From Rhizobiales bacterium CCH3-A5 (GTDB lineage Bacteria; Pseudomonadota; Alphaproteobacteria; Rhizobiales; Beijerinckiaceae), in the NCBI GenBank assembly GCA_001556025.1, contig LSIB01000064.1:123800-187799 (forward strand): DNA of 64,000 nucleotides. The letters are read 5' to 3'. Under the pieces are notes generated by a model, which was not told the DNA's origin, searched no databases, and saw only the letters and a list, made by a program, of their open reading frames with translations. Every line of letters begins with the position of its first letter. Position 1 is the first letter of the stretch. The position numbers were made by a program, and so were the translations under genes. Below are positions 46,807 through 56,007 of the stretch, piece by piece.

Positions 46807-47922
46807 CTACACCGTCTCCAGCAGCGCCTTTATCAGCGCCCGGCGCGGCGCGATCGAGGAGATCAGCGCGTATTCCTGCAAGGTGTGCGCGCCGTCGCCG
46901 TCGATGCCGAGACCGTCCAGCGTCGGCACGCCGAGTGCGGCGGTGAAGTTGCCGTCCGAGCCGCCGCCGGTCATCGGCACGTCCTCGAGATCGATGCCGA
47001 TGCGGGCCGCCAGTTTTTGCGCATGCTGGAACAGCCCGGCGACGGCGGTCGATTTCTCGTAGGGCGGCCGGTTCATGCCGCCGGTGATCTTCATCGCCAC
47101 ATCCCTGTCGCGCGGTTCGAGCGAGAGGATGCGGCGCTCCATCTCGATGCCGTCCGCGACCGTGGTGACGCGCAGGTCGATGCTGAACCAGGCGTGCTGT
47201 GGGATGACGTTGGCTGCCGTGCCGCCGCCGACAAGCGCGACAGATGTGGTGACGCCGCGCGCGTAGTCCGTCATCGCCTCCACATTGAGGATCTGGTGCG
47301 CCGCCTCGCGGATGGCGCTGCGGCCATCGGCATGGCGCGTGCCGGAATGAGCCGGCCGACCCTCCAGCCTGACGTCGAAACGGCCCACGCCCTTGCGCGC
47401 GGTGACCACCGCACCGCCCGGGCGCGCCGGCTCCGTCACCAGAACGGCTGAGCAGCCCCGGCCGATCTCCTCGATCACGCCGCGCGTCGTCGGCGAGCCG
47501 ATTTCCTCGTCGGGCGTGAACAGGAAGACCAGCGGCCGCTTCGCCGTCCCAGCCACAGCCACGTCCATGAAGGCCTGCAAAGCGAGCCAGGCGCCGCCCT
47601 TCATGTCGAAGACGCCCGGCCCGTAGAGCCTGTCGCCTTCGACGCGGACGGGCAGATCGGCCGCGGCCGTGCCGAGCGGATGCACGGTGTCGAGATGCGA
47701 CATTACCGCGATGGCGGGCTGGCCGGTCTGCGGCCCCGCGCGCAGGATCAGGCTGTCGCCGAGCCCGTCGCGCCCCGGAAGCCGCTCGACCGAGATCGGC
47801 AGGCCTGCGACCTCGGCCGAGACGAGGTCCATCATCGCATTGACGCCGGGCGCATGAGTCGTGGGGCTCTCGCAGGCAAGCCAGTCTGAGAGGGCCGAGA
47901 TGTCGGTGCTGGAATCAGTCAT
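46807..47922 (-). CDS. M20-family metallopeptidase (glutamate carboxypeptidase/CPG2-like)
   Basis: Di-zinc exopeptidase of 371 aa. Metal and catalytic residues are visible in SHLDTVHP, GVFDMKGG, TPDEEIGS, VTEPARPGG and GDGAHTLQEY, with an inserted dimerisation domain between about residues 175 and 290 (RPAHSG). It probably cleaves C-terminal glutamate or related amide bonds in the cytoplasm, since no signal peptide is seen. The start at 47922 removes an unconserved 32-residue upstream extension. It lies 78 bases upstream of the MetX-like gene, possibly the same transcript. Confidence 0.88.
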   Translation of the reverse strand: MTDSSTDISALSDWLACESPTTHAPGVNAMMDLVSAEVAGLPISVERLPGRDGLGDSLILRAGPQTGQPAIAVMSHLDTVHPLGTAAADLPVRVEGDRLYGPGVFDMKGGAWLALQAFMDVAVAGTAKRPLVFLFTPDEEIGSPTTRGVIEEIGRGCSAVLVTEPARPGGAVVTARKGVGRFDVRLEGRPAHSGTRHADGRSAIREAAHQILNVEAMTDYARGVTTSVALVGGGTAANVIPQHAWFSIDLRVTTVADGIEMERRILSLEPRDRDVAMKITGGMNRPPYEKSTAVAGLFQHAQKLAARIGIDLEDVPMTGGGSDGNFTAALGVPTLDGLGIDGDGAHTLQEYALISSIAPRRALIKALLETV

Positions 47923-48061
47923 GCGCCAGCTTCGCCAAGAAGAGTGGCGCGAGCAAGGATGCACTCCACATCCGTTGTCATTCCGGGGCGGCGCACGGGA
48001 GGGGATGAAACCGGGCACCGCTATGTAATTGTGAGCGCTATATAATCAGCAGCTGCAAACC

Positions 48062-48955
48062 CTATCCGATGAGGGCTTGCCGCAGAGCCGGAATATCGTC
48101 CAGCACACAATCGACAAACGCCGCGATGCGCGGGGTCCTGCGCAGGTCTGGCGGAGTGAGCACATACCAACTGCGGGTCAGTTCCTCGACCGTGGGCAAG
48201 ACTTGAACCAATGTATTCTCTGCATCTCCCAGCGTCGTTGGCAACGGTGCGATGCCGAACCCGGCCTTCACCGACGATACGATGCCCAGCATGCTGGAAC
48301 TGCGGCTGACGATACGGGCGTCGGGGACCGCCGCCGGCAGCCATTTGGCGACGCGATGGTTCTGCATGATGCCGTCGAAACCGATCAGCGCATGCGCAGA
48401 CAGGTCCGTGATGCTCCGGGGCCGGCCGTGCCGTTGAATGTAGCTCTTGCTGGCATAGACGGCCCATATCGAGTCACAAATCTTACGACCCACGAGGCTT
48501 TCGTCGACTGGCTCGCCGGAGCGGAAGGCGACATCGGCCTCTCCCCTGGTGAGGTCCAGATAGCGGTCGCTGGTGATGAACTCGACGGCAAGTCCGGGGT
48601 AGCGGGCATGGAAACGGTCGAGCAAGCCGGATGCGGCAATGCGGGGAACCGTCGGCTCTGGGCAAGTCAGGCGAATGGTTCCCTTCAGGTCGAGCTTCAG
48701 CGCGCCAATCTTGCGTTCGAGGTGTTCGGCAGCGGTCTCGACGGCCATGACTTCGTCAATCAAAGCCCCGCCCATTTCGGACAGGCGATATCCGGCCGGC
48801 TGCCGCTTCACAAGACTCAGGCCGATGCGCCGCTCAAGCTCCAGCAGCCTCCGATGGACCGTCGACTGATTGACGCCAAGCGCCTTTGCCGCGGCAAGCG
48901 TGCTCCCGTGCCGCGAAACGGCAATGAGGTGGCGCAGATCGTTCCAGTCGAACAT
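48062..48955 (-). CDS. LysR-family transcriptional regulator
   Basis: A 297-aa regulator. The N-terminal winged helix (residues 1-60, with LRHLIAVSRHGSTLAAAKALGVNQSTVHRRLLELE) is followed by a linker helix and a periplasmic-binding-like effector domain (about 90-290). It is divergent from a cupin gene, with 100 bases between the starts, the standard LysR arrangement. It probably controls that gene and itself. The effector is unknown. The start at 48955 is chosen because the open upstream extension would run into the cupin gene. Confidence 0.92.
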   Translation of the reverse strand: MFDWNDLRHLIAVSRHGSTLAAAKALGVNQSTVHRRLLELERRIGLSLVKRQPAGYRLSEMGGALIDEVMAVETAAEHLERKIGALKLDLKGTIRLTCPEPTVPRIAASGLLDRFHARYPGLAVEFITSDRYLDLTRGEADVAFRSGEPVDESLVGRKICDSIWAVYASKSYIQRHGRPRSITDLSAHALIGFDGIMQNHRVAKWLPAAVPDARIVSRSSSMLGIVSSVKAGFGIAPLPTTLGDAENTLVQVLPTVEELTRSWYVLTPPDLRRTPRIAAFVDCVLDDIPALRQALIG

Positions 48956-49016
48956 GGCTGCCACTATGCACTTTTGCGCGGCATCTTGGCAGACTTGCTG
49001 CTGCCGCCAGAATGCT

Positions 49017-49032
49017 GAAGGCGCTAGCCTTC
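49017..49032. promoter_or_regulatory. Inverted repeat in the LysR/cupin divergent promoter
   Basis: GAAGGC-GCTA-GCCTTC is a perfect 6-bp inverted repeat in the 100-base gap between the divergent lysR and cupin starts, about 24 bases before the cupin ATG. It could be part of the operator or a leader hairpin. It is not the T-N11-A pattern usual for LysR sites. Confidence 0.3.
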
Positions 49033-49055
49033 CTGAAGGAGCAAAGGGGAAGGCC

Positions 49056-49469
49056 ATGCACGAACAATCAGATGTCGGTACGATGACGGCCGCCTTGACA
49101 GTCGGTGTCACACGCAGCGCGCAGGACAGCGGAATGGCAAAACTCACGCCGCTGCACCGCGAAACGGTGCGGGGGATGCCAGTGCTGCAGCATCAGGAAA
49201 TCAGGGTGCTGGTCGCGGCGCTGCTGCCGGGCGACGTTACCCCCTATCATTCGCACCGCCATCCCGTGACGGTCTACATGCTGGAGGGAACCTTCACGCT
49301 TGAACTGGATGATCGGAATCCCGTCGACATCGAAGCGGGGCAGGTCTTCGTCGAGCCGTCGGGCGTCAACATGACCGGTCGCAACAAGGGCGACGTGCCC
49401 GCGCGGATGGCTCTGTTCTACGTCTGCGAGCCGGACGAGCCATTTGCCGATCCGGCTGGTTCACGCTGA
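49056..49469 (+). CDS. Cupin-domain protein
   Basis: Small 137-aa single-cupin protein. The metal-binding motif 1 is HSHRHPVTVYMLEG near residue 68 and motif 2 spans GQVFVEPSGVNMTGRNKG. The role could be an enzyme (isomerase, dioxygenase) or a sensor; nothing more specific can be seen. The ATG at 49056 has an AGGGGAAGG site. It is probably regulated by the divergent LysR protein. An N-terminal signal peptide is not convincing. Confidence 0.85.
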   Translation: MHEQSDVGTMTAALTVGVTRSAQDSGMAKLTPLHRETVRGMPVLQHQEIRVLVAALLPGDVTPYHSHRHPVTVYMLEGTFTLELDDRNPVDIEAGQVFVEPSGVNMTGRNKGDVPARMALFYVCEPDEPFADPAGSR

Positions 49470-49683
49470 GAAAGCCTCGCAGATCGTGGTTGAGTTCTCA
49501 GTTCTGATCTGTTGAAGGAGGTAAATAGATTAGAAGACAATGTTTAAGACTGGAGCACCGCGCCGAGCCTGGAACTCGCGACCGGGCGAGAGCGACTGGC
49601 CGGATATCAAGGGCCGGCCCGGTCGTGGGTTCCGGGTTTGCTGCTGCGCAGCGCCCCGGAATGACATGAGGGCTTCGCGCCCC

Positions 49684-50217
49684 CTAGAACGGAATGTCGT
49701 CGTCGAGATGCGTCGAGGTCGAGCGGCCGCCGCCCGCCATCGCCGGCTGGCGCGAACCGCCGCCGCCGCCACCCATCGGCGAGGAGCGCCCGAAGGAGCC
49801 GCCGCCCGAGGAGCGATCCTCCATCGCGCCGCCGCCCTCGCCATATTCGTCGGAGCCGCCCTGGCCGCGCGTATCGAGCAGGGTCAGTTCGCCGCGATAG
49901 CGCTGCAGCACGATCTCGGTGGTGTATTTCTCGACGCCGGACTGGTCCTGCCACTTCCGCGTCTGGAGCTGGCCCTCGATATAGACCTTCGAGCCCTTCC
50001 TGAGATACTGCTCGGCGACCTTGGCGAGGTTCTCGTTGAAGATCACCACCTGGTGCCACTCGGTCTTCTCCTTGCGCTCGCCCGACTGCTTGTCGCGCCA
50101 GTTCTCGGAGGTCGCGATGCGCAGCGACACGACCGGCTCGCCGGAGTTCAGACGCCGCACCTCCGGGTCCTTGCCCAGATTGCCGACCAGAATGACCTTG
50201 TTGACGCTACCAGCCAT
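49684..50217 (-). CDS. ssb: Single-stranded DNA-binding protein
   Basis: Essential SSB of 177 aa. The N-terminal OB-fold (about 1-112) begins [20 protein letters not shown] and contains SENWRDK and [20 protein letters not shown] flexible Gly/Ser-rich linker follows, and the acidic tip DDDIPF recruits repair and replication partners. An alphaproteobacterial LexA box lies 87 bases upstream. In many relatives ssb is divergent from and adjacent to uvrA; here uvrA is 7 kb away on the other side of an inserted block. Confidence 0.97.
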   Translation of the reverse strand: MAGSVNKVILVGNLGKDPEVRRLNSGEPVVSLRIATSENWRDKQSGERKEKTEWHQVVIFNENLAKVAEQYLRKGSKVYIEGQLQTRKWQDQSGVEKYTTEIVLQRYRGELTLLDTRGQGGSDEYGEGGGAMEDRSSGGGSFGRSSPMGGGGGGSRQPAMAGGGRSTSTHLDDDIPF

Positions 50218-50303
50218 GAGAGGCTCCATTTCCTGCGCACATCTGAACACCGGCCCGCGACCGGAAGCGGACCGTACCGGCCCATCGCTGCACTATCAAT
50301 GAT

Positions 50304-50318
50304 GTTCCCGTTTTGTTC
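50304..50318. promoter_or_regulatory. LexA (SOS) box upstream of ssb
   Basis: GTTC at 50304-50307, seven bases, then GTTC at 50315-50318 is an exact match to the alphaproteobacterial SOS consensus GTTC-N7-GTTC. It lies in the ssb upstream region, where LexA would repress ssb until DNA damage. No equivalent is visible in the 164 bases before uvrA. Confidence 0.75.
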
Positions 50319-50383
50319 AAGGGCGAAAACGCGGGTTGTCCCCGGCTTTCGGCGTTCCCTCGGCAGCTTCGCATCGGAGGCTC

Positions 50384-50944
50384 TCAGCGCTCGCGCCAGA
50401 TCGCGGCCTCGCTGAAGCCGAGCGCAGCGAACTCGTCGGCCCGCAGCGGGGCCTCGCCTTCGGAGAAGAACTCGTCGAGTTGCGGCGGCCCGACGGATGT
50501 CCCACTCAGCATCGCGTGCGCCTGACCGCGATGGTGGGTCTGGTGCTGGAAAAGATGCAGCAGCAGCCTGTCCATCCGCTCGCGCTGGATGCGCCCGGTG
50601 CGATGCACCTCGACGATCCTTTCAAGCCCGGCCGCGTCCAGCCGTTCGACCGCCGCGATGAGCCGGCGGTCGACGGCCGCTTGCGCCTCCTGCAAGGCCG
50701 CAACCGTGGCGCAGGGCTCGGGCACCGCCCATGCCGCCGGGCCGAGCGTGCCCCCCTCCAGCGCATCCACGTAGAAGCGGTCGATGATCAGGATGTGGTT
50801 CAGCGTCGCGCGAATGCTTGGGAAAAAGCCGGTGCGCGGCGCGGCGAAGGCCTCCTGCGAGAGTCCGGCGCAGGCGGCGAGCAGGCGGTGGTTCGCCCAG
50901 GCGTTGTTGTGAGCCATTGCCCGATACGCCAGTCCGGCATCCAT
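50384..50944 (-). CDS. DinB-family (DUF664-type) four-helix protein
   Basis: A 186-aa protein of the DinB/YfiT metal-binding four-helix bundle superfamily. His residues that form the metal site are visible in LNHILIIDRFY near residue 50 and in HQTHHRGQAHAML near 140. These proteins often act as thiol-dependent transferases or stress proteins and are not DNA polymerase IV. The start at 50944 has an AGGAGAG site. It lies upstream of ssb on the same strand, separated by the SOS box region. Its function is unknown. Confidence 0.9.
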   Translation of the reverse strand: MDAGLAYRAMAHNNAWANHRLLAACAGLSQEAFAAPRTGFFPSIRATLNHILIIDRFYVDALEGGTLGPAAWAVPEPCATVAALQEAQAAVDRRLIAAVERLDAAGLERIVEVHRTGRIQRERMDRLLLHLFQHQTHHRGQAHAMLSGTSVGPPQLDEFFSEGEAPLRADEFAALGFSEAAIWRER

Positions 50945-51112
50945 GCGGTCTCTCCTGTCCTGCGATCGAAACGCCGTTCCATCACCGATACAAGAGCGTG
51001 TGACCACAAAGTGAGGTTTCACCTTTCTTGCTTCGTGTTCTAAGCCGGCGCGGCAAGCGCGGTCGAAAGCCGGTTTCCAAAGGCCGCTTCAAGACATCGA
51101 GGGGTTCGTCAG

Positions 51113-52294
51113 ATGAGCGTCGCAAACGGCCGGGCCTTCCTGGCGACCCCGGGCCCGACCAACATCCCCGACCGCGTGCTGCAGGCGATGATGCGCCCGG
51201 CCGAGGAACTGAGCTCGGCGCCGATCGTCGATATGACCGAGTCGGTGCTCGCCGACCTGAAGACGATCTTCCGCACCAGGGGCGAAACCTTCGTCTATTC
51301 GGCCAACGGCCATGGCGGCTGGGAGGCGGCGCTGACGAACGTGCTCTCGCGCGGCGACAAGGTTCTCGTGCTGGCGAGCGGGCGCTTCGCCATCGGCTGG
51401 GGCGAGATGGCGGCGTTCATGGGCGCGGATGTCGAGGTGCTGCCGGGAAGCTGGCGAGCCGCGATCGACCCCGCCGCCGTCGAGGCCCGCCTGCGCGCGG
51501 ATGCCGGCCATGCGATCAAGGCCGTGCTGATGGTGCAGATCGACACGGCGTCGGGCGTCGTCAACGACGTTCAGGCCGTGCGCAAGGCGCTGGACGCCGC
51601 CGGCCACCCTGCCCTGTTCATGGTCGATGGCGTCGCCTCGGTCGGCTGCATGCGCTTCGAGATGGATGAATGGGGCGTCGACGTCGCGATGTCGGCCTCG
51701 CAGAAAGGGCTGATGACCTCGCCGGGGCTGGCTTTCGTCGCCGCCAACGACAAGGCGCTCGCGGCCCACAGGCGCGCCGACATGAAGACGCTCTATTGGG
51801 ACTGGTCGTCCCGGATGAACACGGTCGCCTATATGAAGCATTGCGGAACCGCGCCCGAGCATCTGCTCTTCGGCCTGCGCGCCGCGCTCGACATGATTTT
51901 GGAGGAAGGGCTGGAAGCCGTCTGGACGCGCCACGCCCTGCTCGCCGGCGCGACCCATGCGGCCGTGGCGAAATGGTCGGAGGGCCAGGCGCTCTCCTTC
52001 AACGTCGTCGAACCGTCTCAGCGCGCGGCGTCCGTCACGCCGATCCTGGTGCAAGGCGTCGAGACGACGGCGATCACCGATTTCGCCCGTGACATCTGCG
52101 GCGTGACGTTGGGACTGGGCATCGGCGATCTCGGCGGAAAAGCCTTCCGCATCGCCCATATGGGCCATGTCAACGCTCCGATGGTGCTGGGCGCGCTGGG
52201 CGCGGTCGAGATGGCGCTACAGGCAAAGGCGATCCCCCATGGCGCGGGCGGGGTGGCGGCCGCGGTCGATTTCCTCTCGGGCGCGGTGCGGTAA
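51113..52294 (+). CDS. Glyoxylate-type aminotransferase (class V), second copy
   Basis: PLP-dependent aminotransferase of 393 aa of the serine/alanine-glyoxylate family, a paralogue of the protein at 35179-36378. It has the N-terminal TPGPTNIPDRVL, the cofactor loop SANGHGGWEAAL, the MVDGVASVGC strand and the PLP lysine in SASQKGLMTSPG near residue 200. The ATG follows GAGGGG at suitable spacing. It is convergent with the GntR gene and next to the TRAP/uxuA module, so it may act on a related substrate. Its amino donor cannot be told. Confidence 0.88.
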   Translation: MSVANGRAFLATPGPTNIPDRVLQAMMRPAEELSSAPIVDMTESVLADLKTIFRTRGETFVYSANGHGGWEAALTNVLSRGDKVLVLASGRFAIGWGEMAAFMGADVEVLPGSWRAAIDPAAVEARLRADAGHAIKAVLMVQIDTASGVVNDVQAVRKALDAAGHPALFMVDGVASVGCMRFEMDEWGVDVAMSASQKGLMTSPGLAFVAANDKALAAHRRADMKTLYWDWSSRMNTVAYMKHCGTAPEHLLFGLRAALDMILEEGLEAVWTRHALLAGATHAAVAKWSEGQALSFNVVEPSQRAASVTPILVQGVETTAITDFARDICGVTLGLGIGDLGGKAFRIAHMGHVNAPMVLGALGAVEMALQAKAIPHGAGGVAAAVDFLSGAVR

Positions 52295-52310
52295 GCGCGT
52301 CGCGTTAGCC

Positions 52311-53030
52311 TCACAGCGCGTGGGCGGGCGCGCTCGTGGTGTCGAACAGGTCCGGGAAGCGCTCGGCCAGGCGCGGCAGGGCGCTGAGAATCTCGCGCAG
52401 ATGGATGCGCATCGCGGTCTCCGCCTGCTGCGGATCGCGGGCGCGCAGCCCTGCGAGGATGGCCTCGTGCTGGCTGATCAGCAGTGAGAGCGGCGAAGCC
52501 TCGGGCAGGCTGAGATAGCGCACGCGGTCGGTCTGGGCGCGGGCGCTCTCGACCACGCGCAGCGCGTAGTCGCACTCGACGCAATCGGCGATGGCGCGGT
52601 GGAAGGCCTCGTCCAGCGCGTAGAAGCGGCTGAAATCGCCGGCGCTGGCGGCCGCCTTCTGCGCCGCGATCAGTCGCTCGATCCGGCCGACGCCATCGTC
52701 GTCGATCAGGCCCGCCGCCGCGCGGACCAGCGCGCATTCGATCGCCTCGCGGACGAAGCGGGCATTCAGCACCTCGCGCACCGAGATCTTGACGACATAG
52801 GTGCCGCGGCTCGGCAGCACCTGCAGCAGGCCCTGCTCGGCCAGCTTGATGAAGGCCTCGCGCACCGGCTGGCGGCTGACGCCGTAGCGCAGCGCGACCT
52901 CCTTCTCCGACAGCCCTTCGCCCGGCCGCAACCGCATCTCGATGATCGCCTGGCGCAGGCGCTGGATGATCTGGGGCACGATCGGATCGGCGATCTTGAG
53001 GGCGGCGGCGCTGGCGGCAGGCGGTGTCAT
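52311..53030 (-). CDS. GntR-family (FCD domain) regulator, probable control of the TRAP/uxuA operon
   Basis: A 239-aa regulator. The winged helix covers about residues 17-85 (GEGLSEKEVALRYGVSRQPVREAF) and an FCD effector domain follows (FYALDEAFHRAI, QHEAILAGL, HLREIL supplying the metal-site positions). It is divergent from dctP and has a 12-bp palindrome in the shared gap. ExuR/UxuR-like control by a hexuronate or aldonate is inferred from the uxuA gene in the divergent operon. The start at 53030 excludes an unconserved 71-residue extension that would cross the operator. Confidence 0.92.
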   Translation of the reverse strand: MTPPAASAAALKIADPIVPQIIQRLRQAIIEMRLRPGEGLSEKEVALRYGVSRQPVREAFIKLAEQGLLQVLPSRGTYVVKISVREVLNARFVREAIECALVRAAAGLIDDDGVGRIERLIAAQKAAASAGDFSRFYALDEAFHRAIADCVECDYALRVVESARAQTDRVRYLSLPEASPLSLLISQHEAILAGLRARDPQQAETAMRIHLREILSALPRLAERFPDLFDTTSAPAHAL

Positions 53031-53060
53031 GCGTCTTGCGTTCCTTGAAAGCTGAGCTAT

Positions 53061-53072
53061 CATACCGGTATG
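53061..53072. promoter_or_regulatory. 12-bp palindromic operator between gntR and dctP
   Basis: CATACCGGTATG is a perfect 12-base palindrome in the 97-base gap between the divergent GntR gene and the TRAP operon. It matches the size and A/T-GT-AC character of FCD-type GntR boxes. It also resembles the GTATACCG core found upstream of the vanA-like operon. Confidence 0.6.
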
Positions 53073-53127
53073 GTGCCATACTTCAAGCGTCACAGAGACG
53101 TGCGAGCGCCAATCGGGAGGATAGCAG

Positions 53128-54111
53128 ATGTTCACTCTTGCAAGACGCCACCTTTGCGTTCTGGCGCTCGGCCTCGCATCCACGATCGCGCTGCCGCTGG
53201 CGGCCGGCGCGCAGCAGCAGCTCAACGTCAACACCGCGCTCACCCGTGACGATCCGATCTACAAGGGTCTCGAGCGGCTGCGCGACAAGGTCGCCGAGCG
53301 TTCCAAGGGGCAGCTCACCATCCGCATCTTCCCCGGCTCGCAGCTCGGCAAGGATGAGGACGTGCTGGAGCAGGCCCGCGCCGGCGCCAATGTCGCCGTG
53401 GTCGTCGATGGCGGGCGGCTTGCCGTCTTCGTCAAGGAATTCGGCGTGCTGAGCGCGCCCTATCTCGCCGACGGTTTCCAGGGCATCCGCAAGGTCGTGA
53501 CCTCGCCGCTGTTCGAAACCTGGGTCGCCAAGCTCAAGACCACGTCGGGCCATCAGGTGCTCTCCTTCAACTGGTGGCAGGGCGACCGCCACCTGATCAC
53601 CAACAAGCCGGTCAAGGTACCGGCCGATCTCGCGGGCGTGCGCATGCGCACGCCGGGCGCGCCGGTCTGGATGGAGACGATCCGCGCCATGGGCGCGACG
53701 CCGACGCCGATGGGCTGGGGCGAGGTCTATCCCGCCATGCAGCAGAAGGTGATCGACGCCGTCGAGGCCCAGCACCCCGCGACCGTCGGCTCCAAGCTCT
53801 ATGAGGTGGCCAAGACCGTCACGAAGACGAGCCATTTCAACCTGATCACCGGCATCGTCACCAGCGCCGGCTGGTTCGACAAGCTCTCGCCAGAGCTGCA
53901 GACGATTCTGCGCGAGGAATCGCTGGCCGCCGGCGATTTCGCGTCAAAGCTGACCGAGGAGTCGCTCGCAGGCTTCGAGGAGACGATGAAGAAGAACGGC
54001 ATGACCGTCGTCGAGGTCGACAAGAAGCCCTTCATCGACGCGACCAGCGGCGTCTACGAGAAGCTCGGCTACGGCGAATTGCGCGCCGAGGTGCTCAAGC
54101 TCCTGAAGTAA
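53128..54111 (+). CDS. dctP: TRAP transporter substrate-binding protein (DctP)
   Basis: Periplasmic solute-binding protein of 327 aa with a Sec signal peptide (cleavage after AGAQQ near residue 30). DctP features include the region VAERSKGQLTIRIFPGSQLG, the specificity Arg in LAGVRMRTPGAPVW near residue 175, and WGEVYPAMQQKVIDAVEAQ. It hands the ligand to the DctQM permease. The adjacent mannonate dehydratase suggests a sugar acid such as a hexuronate or aldonate. A 10-bp hairpin separates it from dctQ. Confidence 0.92.
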   Translation: MFTLARRHLCVLALGLASTIALPLAAGAQQQLNVNTALTRDDPIYKGLERLRDKVAERSKGQLTIRIFPGSQLGKDEDVLEQARAGANVAVVVDGGRLAVFVKEFGVLSAPYLADGFQGIRKVVTSPLFETWVAKLKTTSGHQVLSFNWWQGDRHLITNKPVKVPADLAGVRMRTPGAPVWMETIRAMGATPTPMGWGEVYPAMQQKVIDAVEAQHPATVGSKLYEVAKTVTKTSHFNLITGIVTSAGWFDKLSPELQTILREESLAAGDFASKLTEESLAGFEETMKKNGMTVVEVDKKPFIDATSGVYEKLGYGELRAEVLKLLK

Positions 54112-54128
54112 CTGCAAGGCCCCCCGCT

Positions 54129-54159
54129 GCCTTCCGCCGCGCTGACGCAGGCGGAAGGC
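54129..54159 (+). terminator. Intercistronic hairpin between dctP and dctQ
   Basis: A perfect 10-bp stem (54129-54138 with 54150-54159) and an 11-base loop without a T-tract follow dctP. As with the hairpin after the LivJ-type gene, it probably protects the upstream mRNA so that binding protein exceeds permease. Confidence 0.6.
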
Positions 54160-54208
54160 CAGGGCCAACCCTCGCCCGCTCCCTCCGCACAGACCGGCAA
54201 GGGCCGCC

Positions 54209-54715
54209 ATGTCGCACGCCATCATGTCGCTTGAATTCCTCGTCGCGAAGCTGCTGCTGGCGTCGATCGTCGTTCTCGTCTTTCTCGCGGCGGTCGGCCG
54301 TTCGCTCGGCTATCCGCTGATCTGGTCGATCGACGTGGCCCAGCTGATGTTCATCTGGCTCTGCTTCCTCGGGGCAAACCGGGCCATGCGGCTGCGGACC
54401 CATATCGGCGTCGATTACTTCGTGAGGAAGCTGCCGCGTACGCCGCGCGGGCTCATCGAGATCGGGCTGGCGCTGCTGGCGCTGGCCTTCCTGATCGCGC
54501 TCGTCGTCTCGGGCTACCGGCTGACCGTGCTGAACTGGCAGCGCGTCTATGGCGACAGCGGCATTGCCTATGCCTGGGTGACCGCCGCCGTTCCGGTCGG
54601 GGCGGGCCTGCTCGCCATCACGATCGCCGCCAATCTCGTCTCGGCGCTGCGCAACCGCACGCTCGTCTTCTATGCCGAACGGAGCCTCGACCGCTCCGAG
54701 AGCCAGTTGGGTTGA
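54209..54715 (+). CDS. dctQ: TRAP transporter small permease (DctQ)
   Basis: A 168-aa inner-membrane protein with four predicted helices. The DctQ-typical region around AQLMFIWLCFLGANRAMRL and HIGVDYFV is present. It partners with DctM in the Na+-driven importer. ATG 54209 is used; the ATG at 54224 is an alternative start. The stop is five bases before the dctM ATG. Confidence 0.9.
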   Translation: MSHAIMSLEFLVAKLLLASIVVLVFLAAVGRSLGYPLIWSIDVAQLMFIWLCFLGANRAMRLRTHIGVDYFVRKLPRTPRGLIEIGLALLALAFLIALVVSGYRLTVLNWQRVYGDSGIAYAWVTAAVPVGAGLLAITIAANLVSALRNRTLVFYAERSLDRSESQLG

Positions 54716-54719
54716 GCCC

Positions 54720-55997
54720 ATGATCACGCTCTGGTGCCTGTTCTTCGTCCTGATGTTCCTCGGCATGCCCGTGGCGCTCGCCATCGGCCTGTCGGGCTTC
54801 AGCTTCTTCGTGCTGTCCGGCTCGGTACCGCTCGGCATCGGCGTGCAGCAGATCGCGACCGCGTCGCAGAGCTTCCCGCTTCTGGCGGTGCCGTTCTTCG
54901 TGCTTGCGGGCCACATGATGAACAAGACCGGCATCACGACGCGGCTGGTCGCCTGCTCCAATGTGCTGGTGTCGTGGATGGCCGGCGGCATGGCGCAGGT
55001 CTGCATCCTGCTCTCGACGCTGATGGGCGGCGTCTCAGGTTCGGCCGTGGCCGATGCGGCGATGGAGGCGCGCATCCTCGGGCCGGACATGATCCGACGC
55101 GGCTATTCCAAGGGCTTCACCTGCGCGGCGATCGCGGTCGGCTCGCTGATCACCGCGACGATCCCGCCCAGCCTCGGGCTGATCCTTTACGGCTTCGTCG
55201 GCAACGTCTCGATCGGCCGGCTGTTCCTGGCCGGCGTCATTCCCGGTCTGATGATGATGGCTGCGCTGATGGTCGTGGTCTATCTCGTGGCCAGGAAGCG
55301 CGGCTATCACTCGGCCACCAAGGAACTGCCGACGGCGCGCGCCGTCTGGCGCGCCGTCGTCGATGCAAAATGGGCGCTGCTGTTCCCGGTCGCGCTGCTG
55401 GTCGGCATTCGCGGCGGCATCTTCACCCCATCCGAGATCGGCGCCTTCGCCGTGGTCTATGCCGTCGTGGTCGGCGTCTTCCTGCATCGGGAACTGACCT
55501 TTGAAGGCTTCATGGAGGCGCTCGGCGAAGGCGTGCTCGATGTCGGCGTGATCATGCTCATCATCCTGCTCTCGGGCATGGTCGGCTACGCGCTGATCTT
55601 CGAGCAGGCTCCGCAGGAGGTGGCCGAGTGGATGCTGGGTCTCAGCCAGAATCCGGTCGCGATCGTCTTCCTGATCCTGATCTTCCTGCTGATCGCCGGC
55701 TGCTTCGTCGAGAGCACGGTGCTGGTGCTGCTGCTGACCCCGATCTTCGTGCCGATCGTCACCAAGCTCGGCGTCGATCCGGTCCATTTCGGCATCCTGA
55801 TGATGTCGATCGTCACGCTGGGCTCGATGACGCCGCCTGTCGGCGTCGCGATGTATACGGTCTGCTCGATCCTCGACACGACGATCGAGGAGTACTTTGT
55901 CGAGTCCTTGCCCTTCATCGCCGCCATCCTCGCCGTGGTGGCGTTGCTGGCCTTCGTGCCGGGCATCGTGCTGTTCCTGCCCAACCTTCTGATGTGA
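54720..55997 (+). CDS. dctM: TRAP transporter large permease (DctM)
   Basis: A 425-aa membrane protein with about a dozen hydrophobic helices. Family motifs include VPFFVLAGHMMNKTGI, LLSTLMGGVSGSAVADAA, TATIPPSLGLILYG and the second half SMTPPVGVAMYTV. The start at 54720 gives the short periplasmic N-terminus usual for DctM. It follows dctQ at once and uxuA begins ten bases after its stop, so dctP-dctQ-dctM-uxuA form one operon. Confidence 0.93.
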   Translation: MITLWCLFFVLMFLGMPVALAIGLSGFSFFVLSGSVPLGIGVQQIATASQSFPLLAVPFFVLAGHMMNKTGITTRLVACSNVLVSWMAGGMAQVCILLSTLMGGVSGSAVADAAMEARILGPDMIRRGYSKGFTCAAIAVGSLITATIPPSLGLILYGFVGNVSIGRLFLAGVIPGLMMMAALMVVVYLVARKRGYHSATKELPTARAVWRAVVDAKWALLFPVALLVGIRGGIFTPSEIGAFAVVYAVVVGVFLHRELTFEGFMEALGEGVLDVGVIMLIILLSGMVGYALIFEQAPQEVAEWMLGLSQNPVAIVFLILIFLLIAGCFVESTVLVLLLTPIFVPIVTKLGVDPVHFGILMMSIVTLGSMTPPVGVAMYTVCSILDTTIEEYFVESLPFIAAILAVVALLAFVPGIVLFLPNLLM

Positions 55998-56007
55998 GGA
56001 GGCGGGC

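Noticed and set aside
50384..50944. DNA polymerase IV (dinB) from the DinB name
   Set aside because: The protein is a 186-aa four-helix DinB/YfiT-type protein with His-rich metal motifs, not a Y-family polymerase.
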